This document shows, piece after piece, positions 44,515 to 53,512 of a DNA stretch of 64,000 bases. Position numbers and translations under genes: made by a program. The stretch is taken from contig CAKSJG010000007.1 in assembly GCA_934463165.1 (NCBI GenBank), forward strand, positions 1 through 64,000, written 5' to 3'. Below the pieces are notes generated by a model. The model searched no databases. It was not told the origin of the DNA and saw only the letters and a program-made list of their open reading frames with translations. Source of the stretch: an uncultured Clostridia bacterium. GTDB taxonomy: Bacteria > Bacillota > Clostridia > UMGS1810. Position 1 is the first letter of the stretch. Each line of letters begins with the position of its first letter.

Positions 44515-44558
44515 TTCGACACGGTTCTGCATTATTTTTGCATCTTAAGGCATATAAT
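44515..44558 (+). promoter_or_regulatory. spoIIGA promoter with Spo0A-box-like site
   Basis: TTCGACA (44515-44521) is the reverse complement of TGTCGAA and fits the TGNCGAA consensus of the Spo0A box. A TATAAT lies at 44553-44558, about 20 bases before the spoIIGA ribosome site. There is no good -35 at 17 bases. The spoIIG promoter of B. subtilis likewise relies on Spo0A binding upstream of a badly spaced -35, so Spo0A control is a reasonable inference. Confidence 0.55.
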
Positions 44559-44580
44559 TATATACGAGGTGAAACAAAAC

Positions 44581-45423
44581 ATGAGACCGATTGTATATGC
44601 GGATATGCTGTTTCTTATCAACTTTATCATTAACATAATTCTTTTGAAAATAACATCGGTATTTTTAAAAAAAGAAATATCCGCAGCGCGGAGTTGCCTT
44701 GCCGCCTCTGTCGGCGCCGTTTATGCGGTGTGTATGTTTTTTCCGAAGATACATTTCTTATACATATTTCCGTGTAAATTTGCGGTTTCGGTGATTATGA
44801 TGCTGATTGCAATACCCGAAAAAAAAAATCTGACGCTTCTGAGAAATACTGTCATATTTTATCTCGTATCTTTTACTTTTGCCGGGGTCATGCTCGCGCT
44901 GATTTTCTTCACGGATTTTGCAAATGGAACGTCACCTACGGTAAGCAACGGTATTTTCTATTTTAATATATCATTCAAAATACTTGTTGCGGCATCCGTC
45001 GTATCATATGCGATAATCAGCATTGCGTCGTTTGTCTTTAAAAGAAACAAACTTCTCGGAATTAAAAAAATGAAAATTTACCTCGGAGATAAAAGCTGTG
45101 AAATATGCGCACTCTCCGATACGGGCAACCTGCTTTCCGATCCGATAAGCAACACTCCCGTTGTAATTGCTGAAAAAAATGAATTAAAATCATTATTTCC
45201 CGAAGGCATGCCCGATATATCAAATACAGATACAGACATAAAGATCAGAGTCATTCCCTATTCGTCCGTCGGAAACGAAAACGGCATAATGACGGGTTTT
45301 ATCCCTGATGTCATAACCGTAGGCGGAAGAAAAACAAAAAAAGCAATTATCGGATTGTGCGACAGCACTCTTTCAAAACACGGAGAATACAGCGCACTTT
45401 TCAACCCTGAAATAATAACATAA
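44581..45423 (+). CDS. spoIIGA: Sigma-E processing peptidase SpoIIGA
   Basis: A 280-residue protein: five predicted membrane spans in the first 150 residues and a C-terminal aspartic-protease-like domain with the catalytic Asp in ALSDTGNLLSDP. It cleaves pro-sigma-E in the mother cell after a forespore signal. ATG 44581 follows GAGGTGA; an upstream in-frame ATG at 44512 overlaps the promoter and is not used. It is followed 23 bases later by sigE, the arrangement conserved in endospore formers. Confidence 0.95.
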   Translation: MRPIVYADMLFLINFIINIILLKITSVFLKKEISAARSCLAASVGAVYAVCMFFPKIHFLYIFPCKFAVSVIMMLIAIPEKKNLTLLRNTVIFYLVSFTFAGVMLALIFFTDFANGTSPTVSNGIFYFNISFKILVAASVVSYAIISIASFVFKRNKLLGIKKMKIYLGDKSCEICALSDTGNLLSDPISNTPVVIAEKNELKSLFPEGMPDISNTDTDIKIRVIPYSSVGNENGIMTGFIPDVITVGGRKTKKAIIGLCDSTLSKHGEYSALFNPEIIT

Positions 45424-45446
45424 CCCGAAAGGAAGGATTACATATC

Positions 45447-46166
45447 ATGCAGGTACTGACAAATCTGCCGCAAAGCTTTAAAAAAATTATATTTTCCATA
45501 TTATACAAACAGGAGGTGCACTATATAGGCGGCCCGTCAACATTGCCGCCTCCGCTCTCCAAAGATGATGAGCAAAAATATATCGGCATGCTTAAGACCG
45601 ATTCAAAGGATGCTAAATCCGTGCTGATAGAACATAATCTGAGGCTTGTTGTTTATATAGCAAAAAAATTTGAAAACACCGGTATTAATATTGAAGACCT
45701 TATATCTATCGGAACAATAGGTCTGATTAAATCAATAAATACTTTTAAGCCCGATAAAAATATTAAGCTTGCAACATATGCCTCACGTTGTATAGAAAAT
45801 GAAATACTTATGTATATGCGCAAAAACAGCAACAGAAGATGTGAAATATCCATTGACGAGCCTCTTAATGTTGATTGGGACGGAAATGAACTTCTTTTGT
45901 CGGATATACTCGGAACAGATTCGGATGTGGTCTATCAGGATATCGAAAATGAGGTTGACAAGCAGCTTTTGTCCATTGCACTCGAGCACCTTTCCGACCG
46001 CGAAAAAAATATTATGAAACTTCGCTTCGGAATGGGAAGCGGAAACAGCAAAACGCAAAAAGAGGTTGCCGATATGATGGGAATCTCACAGTCATATATA
46101 TCGCGTCTTGAAAAGAGGATAATTCAGCGAATGAAAAAAGATATCACAAGAATGATTGCCGAATAG
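45447..46166 (+). CDS. sigE: RNA polymerase sporulation sigma factor SigE
   Basis: A 239-residue sigma-70-family protein. The N-terminal pro-sequence includes VHYIGGPSTLPPPL, typical of pro-sigma-E around the SpoIIGA cleavage point. Region 2 (EHNLRLVVYIAKKFEN, IEDLISIGTIGLIKSI, TYASRCIENEILMYMR) and region 4 (LSDREKNIMKLRFGM, KTQKEVADMMGISQSYISRLEKR) are intact. It directs early mother-cell transcription. The usual third member of the B. subtilis locus, sigG, is not the next gene; an AraC-type regulator follows. Confidence 0.96.
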   Translation: MQVLTNLPQSFKKIIFSILYKQEVHYIGGPSTLPPPLSKDDEQKYIGMLKTDSKDAKSVLIEHNLRLVVYIAKKFENTGINIEDLISIGTIGLIKSINTFKPDKNIKLATYASRCIENEILMYMRKNSNRRCEISIDEPLNVDWDGNELLLSDILGTDSDVVYQDIENEVDKQLLSIALEHLSDREKNIMKLRFGMGSGNSKTQKEVADMMGISQSYISRLEKRIIQRMKKDITRMIAE

Positions 46167-46174
46167 AAATTCGT

Positions 46175-46203
46175 TTGCTTTCTTTGCTGCTTTATGATAT
46201 AAT
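46175..46203 (+). promoter_or_regulatory. Probable promoter of the AraC/effector-binding regulator
   Basis: TTGCTT (46175-46180), 17-base spacer, TATAAT (46198-46203). Downstream, within the leader, CTGACTTTCA and TGAAAATCAG form an imperfect inverted repeat (about 46230-46260) that could be an operator. Confidence 0.6.
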
Positions 46204-46308
46204 TACCGAAAGTGCGGATTCTGACTTTCATAACATCTCAAAGCACTGAAAATCAGGAAAATATATGCAGCTTTTGGTATACTGTAATCACAGAAAGGGA
46301 GTGCAAAA

Positions 46309-47190
46309 ATGAATTGGATACAGGGAATACAAAGAGCCGTTGACTATGTGGAGGCTAACATAACCGAAGAAATCGATTTTGAGCAAGCGGCAAAACAGGC
46401 ATACTCATCGTCATTTCATTTTCAGAGGGTGTTCGGCATACTGTGCGGTTTTTCGCTCGGCGAATATATCCGCATGAGGAGGCTCTCTCTTGCGGGAGAA
46501 GAGCTGTCGAAAGGTGACGCAAAAATCATCGACATAGCATTGAAATACGGTTACGATACACCCGAGAGCTTCTCGCGTGCCTTTACCCGATTCCACGGCA
46601 TTGCCCCGAGCGAAGCAAAGCGCGGCGGCAACGTTAAGATTTTCACTCCGCTGTCTGTAAAATTAACCTTAACGGGAGGCAGTAAGATGGATTACAGAAT
46701 TGAAAAAAGAGACGCATTTCAGGTTGTATGCAAAAGGAAGAAGGTCGGCAAACCGATGTCGGCAAATGTCACGCGGGATATAAGCGCAATGTGGCAGCAA
46801 TACGGCGCGGACGGCACAATGGAAAAATTAGCTTCTTACATACCGGAAAATCCGATGATGAAAGGCTTGCTCGGAATTTGCTTTTCATCGGAGCTCAATG
46901 CGAAGCAGTTTCCTTACGGTATCGGTGTTGAATACGACGGAAGAAAAACCGATGACGGCTTTGAGGTTGTCACAATTCCGGCTCACACATACGCGGTATT
47001 CACAAGCAAGGGCAAAATGCCCGATGCCTTTATCGAAACATACCACAGAATCGTTACGGAGTTCTTTCCGCAGAGCACGCAGTATGAATACGCCGAAAAC
47101 GTAGAATTTGAGGTTTATGAGTCGGCAGATACATCCGACCCGAATTACAGGTGCGAAATATGGATTGCCGTGAATGAAAAGACGGAATAA
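46309..47190 (+). CDS. AraC-family regulator with C-terminal GyrI-like effector-binding domain
   Basis: A 293-residue protein. The AraC double helix-turn-helix is at the N-terminus (about 5-105: IDFEQAAKQAYSSSFHFQRVF, IIDIALKYGYDTPESFSRAFTRFHGIAPSEAKR). A GyrI-like/effector-binding domain follows at about 115-293 (MDYRIEKRDAFQVVCKRKKVG..., FEVVTIPAHTYAVFTSKGKMPDAFIETYHRI). The layout matches Rob/BmrR-like multidrug or small-molecule-responsive regulators. No obvious target gene is adjacent. GGGAG precedes the ATG. The base composition looks somewhat richer in G and C than its neighbours, which may hint at separate acquisition. Confidence 0.88.
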   Translation: MNWIQGIQRAVDYVEANITEEIDFEQAAKQAYSSSFHFQRVFGILCGFSLGEYIRMRRLSLAGEELSKGDAKIIDIALKYGYDTPESFSRAFTRFHGIAPSEAKRGGNVKIFTPLSVKLTLTGGSKMDYRIEKRDAFQVVCKRKKVGKPMSANVTRDISAMWQQYGADGTMEKLASYIPENPMMKGLLGICFSSELNAKQFPYGIGVEYDGRKTDDGFEVVTIPAHTYAVFTSKGKMPDAFIETYHRIVTEFFPQSTQYEYAENVEFEVYESADTSDPNYRCEIWIAVNEKTE

Positions 47191-47203
47191 AAATTCAAGC
47201 TAA

Positions 47204-47248
47204 AAAGACCGAGAAACCGATTACATATCTATCGGTTTTTCGGTCTTT
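47204..47248. terminator. Bidirectional terminator between the AraC-type gene and accA
   Basis: An 18-base stem, AAAGACCGAGAAACCGAT (47204-47221) with ATCGGTTTTTCGGTCTTT (47231-47248), one mismatch, 9-base loop. T-rich arms or tails on both strands serve the two converging genes. Confidence 0.85.
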
Positions 47249-47264
47249 AATTAAACGCAGCTTT

Positions 47265-48059
47265 TCAGACAATACCTATTTTTCTGAATTTATTATATCT
47301 TGCGTCCAGAAGCTCTTTGCTGCTTTTCTTTTGTTTTGAATCTATTTCTTTTATAAGAACGTTTTTCAGATCGTCGGCTATCTGCTCATAAGACCTGCCC
47401 TCTTCTTCTATGATCTTCTCCGCAACACCGAAGCCAAGAAGATCATGCGCCGTAAGCTTCAGTGCTGCTGCCGCTTCGTCAGCCTTTGCGGCATCTTTCC
47501 AAAGTATGCTTGCACATCCCTCGGGTGAAATTACCGAATATACCGCGTTTTCAAGCATAATTACCGTATCGGCAACACCGAGAGCAAGCGCTCCGCCGCT
47601 GCCTCCCTCACCGACAACTACGGATATAACGGGGGTTTTGAGACCCATCATTTCAAAAAGATTTTCGGCTATTGCCTCACCTTGACCGCGTTTTTCCGCG
47701 TCTATGCCGCAATATGCGCCGGAGCTTCCGATAAAGCAAATTACGGGACGGTGAAATTTTTCGGCTTCTTTCATAAGTCTGAGAGCCTTTCTGTAGCCCT
47801 CGGGCTCGGGGCAACCGAAATTTCGTTTCATTCTCTCTTCAATAGTATCTCCTCGCTCCATTGCAATGACAGTCACCGGTATACCGCCGAGATAGGCTAT
47901 TCCGCCGACAATTGCACCGTCATCACCGAAACGGCGGTCACCGTGAAACTCCAAAAAGGATTCCGTCATCCGTTCGATATAAAACCTTCCCGACGGGCGC
48001 TTGCCGTCTCTTGCTTTCTTTACTCGTTCGTATGACGCAACGTTATTATTCTGATTCAT
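47265..48059 (-). CDS. accA: Acetyl-CoA carboxylase carboxyltransferase subunit alpha
   Basis: A 264-residue crotonase-fold subunit that with AccD transfers CO2 from carboxybiotin to acetyl-CoA, giving malonyl-CoA. Typical parts are FLEFHGDRRFGDDGAIVGGIA, GSSGAYCGIDAEKRGQGEAIA and GEGGSGGALALGVADTVIMLENAVYSVISPEGCA. It is the last gene of the fatty-acid operon, 16 bases behind accD. The N-terminus is shorter than in E. coli AccA, as is common in Clostridia. Confidence 0.95.
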   Translation of the reverse strand: MNQNNNVASYERVKKARDGKRPSGRFYIERMTESFLEFHGDRRFGDDGAIVGGIAYLGGIPVTVIAMERGDTIEERMKRNFGCPEPEGYRKALRLMKEAEKFHRPVICFIGSSGAYCGIDAEKRGQGEAIAENLFEMMGLKTPVISVVVGEGGSGGALALGVADTVIMLENAVYSVISPEGCASILWKDAAKADEAAAALKLTAHDLLGFGVAEKIIEEEGRSYEQIADDLKNVLIKEIDSKQKKSSKELLDARYNKFRKIGIV

Positions 48060-48075
48060 ATTGTCTCACCTCCAC

Positions 48076-48888
48076 TCAAAGATGCATCTGCAGTATTTTT
48101 TCAACAGTAGCTTTAAGTTCTTCTCTTTTTACAATCATATCAAGAAACCCGCATTCCATAAGATATTCCGCTCTCTGGAAGCCCTCGGGCAGCTTTTCGC
48201 CCGTTGTCTGCTCGATTACTCTTTTGCCTGCAAATCCTATAAGCGCATTCGGCTCGGATATGATTATATCTCCCTGCATTGCAAAGCTTGCTGTTACACC
48301 TCCTGTTGTCGGATCCGTAGGAACAGATATATACAGTCCTCCGGCTTCGCTGTGCCTCTTGACAGCCCCGCTGACCTTCGCCATCTGCATTAAAGAAAGT
48401 ATTCCTTCCTGCATTCTTGCGCCGCCCGATGTACAAAATCCGACAACAGGCAGTTTTTCATCTGTTGCTTTTTCAAACAAACGCGTAATTTTTTCACCGA
48501 CAACGGTACCCATGCTTCCCATCATAAATGCGGAATCCATTGCAAACACCGCGCAGTTTACTCCGCCGATTTTGCATGTCACACATACTACTCCCTCGTT
48601 GATGCCGCTGTCTTTTTTTGCTTTTTCAAGCTTTTCGTTATAATTGGGAAAGTCAATAATGTTACTGCTCTTAAGCTCTGCATCAATTTCATCATACATG
48701 CCGCCGTCTGCCATCATTGCAATTCGCTCATGAGCACGCATCCTGAAATACGCACCGCACGACGGACAAATCATGTTATTTGCCGCAAGAATTTTGTATT
48801 CCGTTTCCGCTCCGCATTTTTTGCATATTCTTTTTTCTTCCGCAGCGGACGGTTTTATAATATTTTTTATTATATCTTTAAGACCCAT
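48076..48888 (-). CDS. accD: Acetyl-CoA carboxylase carboxyltransferase subunit beta
   Basis: A 270-residue subunit with the N-terminal zinc ribbon (CKKCG at about 22-26 and CPSCG about 16 residues later), followed by the crotonase fold (FCTSGGARMQEGILSLMQMAK, VPTDPTTGGVTASFAMQGDIIISEPNALIGFAGKRVIEQT). It is the partner of AccA, forming the carboxyltransferase heterotetramer. It sits 15 bases downstream of fabZ. Confidence 0.96.
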   Translation of the reverse strand: MGLKDIIKNIIKPSAAEEKRICKKCGAETEYKILAANNMICPSCGAYFRMRAHERIAMMADGGMYDEIDAELKSSNIIDFPNYNEKLEKAKKDSGINEGVVCVTCKIGGVNCAVFAMDSAFMMGSMGTVVGEKITRLFEKATDEKLPVVGFCTSGGARMQEGILSLMQMAKVSGAVKRHSEAGGLYISVPTDPTTGGVTASFAMQGDIIISEPNALIGFAGKRVIEQTTGEKLPEGFQRAEYLMECGFLDMIVKREELKATVEKILQMHL

Positions 48889-48903
48889 ATCTTCACCGCC
48901 TGA

Positions 48904-49323
48904 TCATTTTTTCTCGGTAATTGCAAACGAGAATTCCGCGCTCACGCAAAGCTTTCCGTCCACAAAACCTTTTCCTTTTGCAAAGTAGAACGGTTCTCTG
49001 ACCCTTACTATTTCGCACTCCGTTTCAAAAACATCACCCGGAACAACGCTTTTTCTGAATTTTACTTTATCAAGACCCGTAAACAGCGGAAGTTTGCCTT
49101 CTCCAATGCTTTCGTTTAAGGCAACACTCGCCGACTGTGCAAGAATTTCGCAAAGAATAACTCCGGGAACGATAGGACTTCCGGGAAAATGGCCGTCCAA
49201 AAACCATTCATCGCCCGTTATCTTTTTTTTACCGTGGGCTTTTCCGTCTATGAATTCTGCTTCATCGAGCAAAAGCATGCTGTTTCTGTGAGGAAGTATT
49301 TTTTTTAATTCTTCTTTATTCAT
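48904..49323 (-). CDS. fabZ: 3-hydroxyacyl-ACP dehydratase FabZ
   Basis: A 139-residue hotdog-fold dehydratase of fatty-acid elongation. The catalytic His lies in GHFPGSPIVPGVILCEILAQ with the partner Glu in the same stretch; KKILPHRNSMLLLDE opens the protein. The ATG at 49323 is chosen because GGAG lies 6 bases ahead; a longer frame reaching into fabF lacks this. It follows fabF by 52 bases. In many Clostridia accB and accC flank this gene; here they do not. Confidence 0.95.
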   Translation of the reverse strand: MNKEELKKILPHRNSMLLLDEAEFIDGKAHGKKKITGDEWFLDGHFPGSPIVPGVILCEILAQSASVALNESIGEGKLPLFTGLDKVKFRKSVVPGDVFETECEIVRVREPFYFAKGKGFVDGKLCVSAEFSFAITEKK

Positions 49324-49375
49324 TACATTCTCCGTTCCGCCGATAACAATCGGACAAAATCCAATAATTTTAAAA

Positions 49376-50605
49376 TCACACCTTAGCAAACCCTATGCAT
49401 GCATTATGACCGCCGAATCCGAGAGAAACCGACATTGCAAAGTCTATGGGAGTTTTACATGCAGTGTTGGGTGTATAATTAAGATCACACTCGGGATCGC
49501 TCTCTTTGAGATTAATTGTCGGAGGAACAATTCCGTTTTCAAGTGTTTTTATTGCAGCTATTGCTTCTATTGCTCCGGCAGCGCCGAGAAGGTGTCCCGT
49601 CATGGATTTTGTAGAGCTGATATGAAGCTTATATGCATCGTCACCGAAAGCATTTTTAATTGCCTTTGTTTCCGTTTTATCATTAAGAGGTGTACTGGTT
49701 CCGTGAGCATTTATATATATCCTATCTGCATCATATTCGCACTCGGCTTCTTTAAGGCAATCGGATATCGCACGTCCCGATGCTTCCGCTTCGGAATCGG
49801 GAGCCGTAACATGGAATGCATCACATGTGCTTCCGTATCCTTTAACCTCGGCATAAATTGTTGCACCGCGCTCTATTGCATGTTCATATTCCTCAACAAC
49901 AAGAGCGCCCGCACCCTCGCCCATTACAAATCCGTTTCTTCTTTTGTCAAAAGGTATCGACGCGCAGTCTTTGTCTGTGCTGTGTGTAAGAGCCATACAG
50001 TTTATGAATCCGGCAAATCCGAGAGGTGTTATTGCCGCATCTACACCGCCTGCAATAACAGCATCCGCATAACCGTATCGGATTGCTCTGAAAGCCTCGC
50101 CGACAGCCGTTGTACCGGTTGCACAAGCAGTTGTGACCGAAATACACGGTCCTTTCGCACCGAATTTAATAGCAATATTGCCTGCTCCCATGTTTGCAAT
50201 CATTTTGGGAATAAAATGCGGAGATACTCTTGAAGGACCTTTATTTATAAGGTTATTTTCTTCGGAAATAAAAGTCTCAAATCCTCCAACGCCAGAGCCG
50301 TAATAAACTCCGAATCTTTCGGGAGCAATTTTGCCGTCAATACCGGAATCGGCAACAGCCTGAGAAGCTGCCGCAATTGCATACTGAACAAATTTATCAC
50401 TTTTACGGATTTCGGATTTTTCCATATACTGCAGCGGATCAAAATCTTTAATTTCAGCCGCAAGCTTTGCTTTAAAATCCGTTACATCAAATCTTGTTAC
50501 AATATCTATTCCGTTTTTTCCGTTTATGAGGCTGTCCCAAAATGTTTTGACATCACATCCGACGGGTGTCACCGCACCCATTCCGGTAATTACAACTCTT
50601 CTCAT
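49376..50605 (-). CDS. fabF: Beta-ketoacyl-ACP synthase II
   Basis: A 409-residue condensing enzyme. The Cys nucleophile lies in VTTACATGTTAVGEAF. The two histidines are in NAHGTSTPLND and KSMTGHLLGAAGAIE. The start MRRVVITGMGAVTPVG is canonical. It elongates acyl-ACP with malonyl-ACP and often sets the temperature response of lipid unsaturation in bacteria. It lies 32 bases after fabG. Confidence 0.97.
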   Translation of the reverse strand: MRRVVITGMGAVTPVGCDVKTFWDSLINGKNGIDIVTRFDVTDFKAKLAAEIKDFDPLQYMEKSEIRKSDKFVQYAIAAASQAVADSGIDGKIAPERFGVYYGSGVGGFETFISEENNLINKGPSRVSPHFIPKMIANMGAGNIAIKFGAKGPCISVTTACATGTTAVGEAFRAIRYGYADAVIAGGVDAAITPLGFAGFINCMALTHSTDKDCASIPFDKRRNGFVMGEGAGALVVEEYEHAIERGATIYAEVKGYGSTCDAFHVTAPDSEAEASGRAISDCLKEAECEYDADRIYINAHGTSTPLNDKTETKAIKNAFGDDAYKLHISSTKSMTGHLLGAAGAIEAIAAIKTLENGIVPPTINLKESDPECDLNYTPNTACKTPIDFAMSVSLGFGGHNACIGFAKV

Positions 50606-50637
50606 ATAATATTTTCCTCCATTCGATTCACATGAAT

Positions 50638-51372
50638 TTATATTGCCATTCCGCCGTCCACACGAATAACCTCGCCTGTTATATAGTCAGACGCCTCGTC
50701 TGCCAGGAATGCCGCAAGATTTGCCACATCTTCGGGTGTACCGCAGCGTTTCAGCGGAATTAGACTGAGATAATTTTCTTTTTCAAGCCCTTCAGTCATG
50801 TCTGTGGTTATAAATCCGGGTGCAATAGCATTGCAGCAGACATTCTTTCCGGCAAATTCTCTTGCCGTTACCTTTGTCAAAGCAATTACTCCGGCCTTGG
50901 ATGACGCATAGTTACACTGACCCGCCGTACCGAGTATTCCAGATACGGATGAAATATTTATTATTTTTCCGTATTTTTTCTTTATAAAATTTCTTGAGCA
51001 TGCCTTAATCATATTAAAGCAACCCTTCAAATTTGTATTTATAACCACGTCAAAGTCCTCGCTTTTCATCATAGCTATAAGACCGTCGCGTGTTGTTCCG
51101 GCATTATTCACAAGAATATCAATTCCGCCGAATTCATCCGTCACCTTTTTCACCGTGTCGGCACATTCAACATCGGATGATACATCACACTTATATATTT
51201 CGGCTTTAACACCGTATTTTTCCATAATATTATCTCTTACGGCTGCTGCCTTTTCATCACTGCTTGCATAAAGAATAGCCACATTTGCACCCATTGATGC
51301 AAATTTTTCGGCAATTGCAGCTCCTATGCCGCGTGAACCTCCGGTTACAACCGCATTTTTACCTTTAATCAT
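50638..51372 (-). CDS. fabG: 3-oxoacyl-ACP reductase FabG
   Basis: A 244-residue short-chain dehydrogenase. Cofactor site VTGGSRGIGAAIAEKFA; NNAGTTRDGL; catalytic Ser, Tyr and Lys in ISSVSGILGTAGQCNYASSKAG; closing IRVDGGMAI. Reduces 3-ketoacyl-ACP, most likely with NADPH. Its start overlaps the end of fabD by 8 bases. Confidence 0.96.
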   Translation of the reverse strand: MIKGKNAVVTGGSRGIGAAIAEKFASMGANVAILYASSDEKAAAVRDNIMEKYGVKAEIYKCDVSSDVECADTVKKVTDEFGGIDILVNNAGTTRDGLIAMMKSEDFDVVINTNLKGCFNMIKACSRNFIKKKYGKIINISSVSGILGTAGQCNYASSKAGVIALTKVTAREFAGKNVCCNAIAPGFITTDMTEGLEKENYLSLIPLKRCGTPEDVANLAAFLADEASDYITGEVIRVDGGMAI

Positions 51373-52285
51373 TATTTTTCACCGCCTCTACGGTTTTTTC
51401 AAGTGATTTCCTGTCTTGAACAGAATATATTTTTACTTCACCCGATATTTTTTTAATAAGACCGCTGAGTGTCCTTCCTGCTCCGACTTCGATAAATTCG
51501 CTATATCCGTCCGCAATCATGTTTTCAATTGTTTTCTGCCATTCGACGGGGCTTCTCATCTGCATTGCAAGAGTCTCTGTCACATTATCTCCGTACGGAG
51601 ACGCATTCAGATTTGCATATACATCAATATCGGGTTTTTTAATATCATATTTTTTGAGTTCTTCCGCAAAGGATGCCGAAGCATCATTCATAAACGGAGA
51701 ATGAAATGCCGCACTGACCGCAAGCGGAACACAGCGCGCACCGTCGGCTTTCATTTTTGCGCTGAATTCGTCAACGCTCTTTTTAAGACCCGAGACTACC
51801 GTCTGCCCCGGTGAATTAAAGTTCACGGCATAGAGCTCTTCAAACTCCGATACGACTTTTTTGACCGTTTCGGCGTCTTTTTTGAGCACGGCGCACATTG
51901 CTGTGTCGTGTTTTTCTGCCGCCGACTGCATCAGTTTTCCACGCGACGTAACAATCTTAAAGCCATCGGAATATGTATATGCACCCGCATAGGCAAGAGC
52001 AGCAATTTCTCCGAGAGAAAATCCCGCACATCCGTCGGCAAAAATTCCGTTCTCATTAAGTGCAAGTGCAGATGCAAGATCAACAAGATACAAACACGGC
52101 TGTGTGTTTGACGTTATTTTAAGGTCATCCTGAGAACCGTTAAATGACATATCCATAGTTCCCGGTCTGAAGCTTTCCGCTTCGTCATAAAGTTTTTTCA
52201 TAGCGGCGCCCATATCATACAGTTCTTTACCCATACCGCTGTATTGTGCACCCTGACCTGAAAATACAAATGCTATTTTACCCAT
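51365..52285 (-). CDS. fabD: Malonyl-CoA:ACP transacylase
   Basis: A 306-residue acyltransferase loading malonyl groups on ACP. The motifs are FVFSGQGAQYSGMG at the start, the nucleophile serine in GFSLGEIAALAYAGA, and the catalytic His in SAAFHSPFM. It overlaps fabK by 13 bases and fabG by 8 bases, indicating tight translational coupling. Confidence 0.95.
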   Translation of the reverse strand: MGKIAFVFSGQGAQYSGMGKELYDMGAAMKKLYDEAESFRPGTMDMSFNGSQDDLKITSNTQPCLYLVDLASALALNENGIFADGCAGFSLGEIAALAYAGAYTYSDGFKIVTSRGKLMQSAAEKHDTAMCAVLKKDAETVKKVVSEFEELYAVNFNSPGQTVVSGLKKSVDEFSAKMKADGARCVPLAVSAAFHSPFMNDASASFAEELKKYDIKKPDIDVYANLNASPYGDNVTETLAMQMRSPVEWQKTIENMIADGYSEFIEVGAGRTLSGLIKKISGEVKIYSVQDRKSLEKTVEAVKNND

Positions 52286-53217
52286 TTTATCGCCTCACTT
52301 AAAGTTTTTTCGGCTCCCGAAACAATTTCTTCAACAATTTCCGAAGCAGGCTGAATTTTATTTACCATTCCCGATATCTGACCTGCAAGGAAGCAGCCGT
52401 TCTTTTCGTCACCGTCACACACTGCAGCTCTGAGCGTACCGACAGCCATTTTTTCAAGATCATCATCAGAAATCTGAGAATACTCTTCTTTTGCATATCG
52501 TCTTGAAAATTGTGATTTAAGACTTCTTACGGGGTGACCGAGACGTCTGCCCGTTACGATTGTTGCAGTATCGTTTGCCTTAAGAACCTTGTCTTTGTAT
52601 ACCTGTGAGATATTACATTCCTCCGCTGAAAGAAAACGCGTGCCTACCTGTATGCCGCATGCTCCGAGCATAAATGCTGCAGCCATTCCTCTGCCGTCTG
52701 CTATGCCGCCTGCGGCAATGACAGGAATGCTGACTGCGTCACACACTTGAGGTACAAGAGCCATGGTTGTCATATCACCGACATGACCTCCCGACTCACC
52801 ACCCTCTGCTATAACGGCATCGGCTCCGCTTCTTGCGACAAGCTTTGCAAGAGATGCCGAGGGAATAACGGGTATAACCTTAACCCCTGCCTCTTTCCAC
52901 GCGGGAATATATTTGCCCGGGTTACCGGCACCTGTTGTAACAACTTTGACCTTTTTATCAATAACAAGCTGCGCAATAGCGTCAATATTATCGCCCATAA
53001 GCATTATATTAATGCCAAAAGGTTTGTCGGTAAGCTGTTTTGCGCGGTCAATCTGTTCTTCTATCTGAGATATGTTTCCGCTTGCTGCAGAAATTATGCC
53101 GAGACCTCCGGCATTGGAAACCGCCGCTGCAAGATCCGCATCTGATATATGCGCCATACCGCCCTGTAAAATCGGATAGCGGATACCGAGCATATCACAT
53201 ATTTTGCTGTTAATCAT
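52273..53217 (-). CDS. fabK: Enoyl-ACP reductase II (FMN-dependent)
   Basis: A 314-residue flavoenzyme of the nitronate monooxygenase-like TIM-barrel family, doing the last reduction of fatty-acid elongation in place of FabI. The motifs are YPILQGGMAHISDADLAAAVSNAGGLGIIS, AEGGESGGHVG, and PVIAAGGIADGRGMAAAFMLGACGIQVGTRFL, the FMN and substrate sites. It is read as FabK rather than a nitronate monooxygenase because of its place between acpP and fabD. ATG 53217 with GAGGTG ahead is chosen over a TTG two codons earlier. FabK enzymes are insensitive to triclosan. Confidence 0.94.
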   Translation of the reverse strand: MINSKICDMLGIRYPILQGGMAHISDADLAAAVSNAGGLGIISAASGNISQIEEQIDRAKQLTDKPFGINIMLMGDNIDAIAQLVIDKKVKVVTTGAGNPGKYIPAWKEAGVKVIPVIPSASLAKLVARSGADAVIAEGGESGGHVGDMTTMALVPQVCDAVSIPVIAAGGIADGRGMAAAFMLGACGIQVGTRFLSAEECNISQVYKDKVLKANDTATIVTGRRLGHPVRSLKSQFSRRYAKEEYSQISDDDLEKMAVGTLRAAVCDGDEKNGCFLAGQISGMVNKIQPASEIVEEIVSGAEKTLSEAIKWVK

Positions 53218-53256
53218 TCCCAAGACACCTCTTCTTTAATTTTTTAATTTGCCGAA

Positions 53257-53490
53257 TCAACCTTCGATTTTACTGTCAACATATTCGGCAAGCTCTTTGA
53301 CGGATTTTCCTGTTCCGACATCGGAAGCGTTGATTTCAATGCCGAATTCATCCTCAAGCTCCATCATAATCTCTACCGTATCGAGAGAATCCACGTCAAG
53401 GCTCTCAAGTGTTGCATCCTCGCTTATTTCATTTACATCCATTTCAAGATGATTTGCCAATACTTCCATAATCTTTTCTGCTGTTGTCAT
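53257..53490 (-). CDS. acpP: Acyl carrier protein
   Basis: A 77-residue acidic helical protein. The phosphopantetheine serine is in DVDSLDTVEIMMELEDEFGIEI. It carries growing acyl chains for all the Fab enzymes encoded around it. The start is the ATG at 53490, which has GGAGG 8 bases ahead; a start five codons earlier would include that site. Confidence 0.96.
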   Translation of the reverse strand: MTTAEKIMEVLANHLEMDVNEISEDATLESLDVDSLDTVEIMMELEDEFGIEINASDVGTGKSVKELAEYVDSKIEG

Positions 53491-53512
53491 GATAAATTCC
53501 TCCAATTATTTT

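Noticed and set aside
49406..50233. Open frame of about 275 codons opposite fabF
   Set aside because: fabF is certain by its active-site motifs; the opposite frame is a codon-usage shadow without a start signal.
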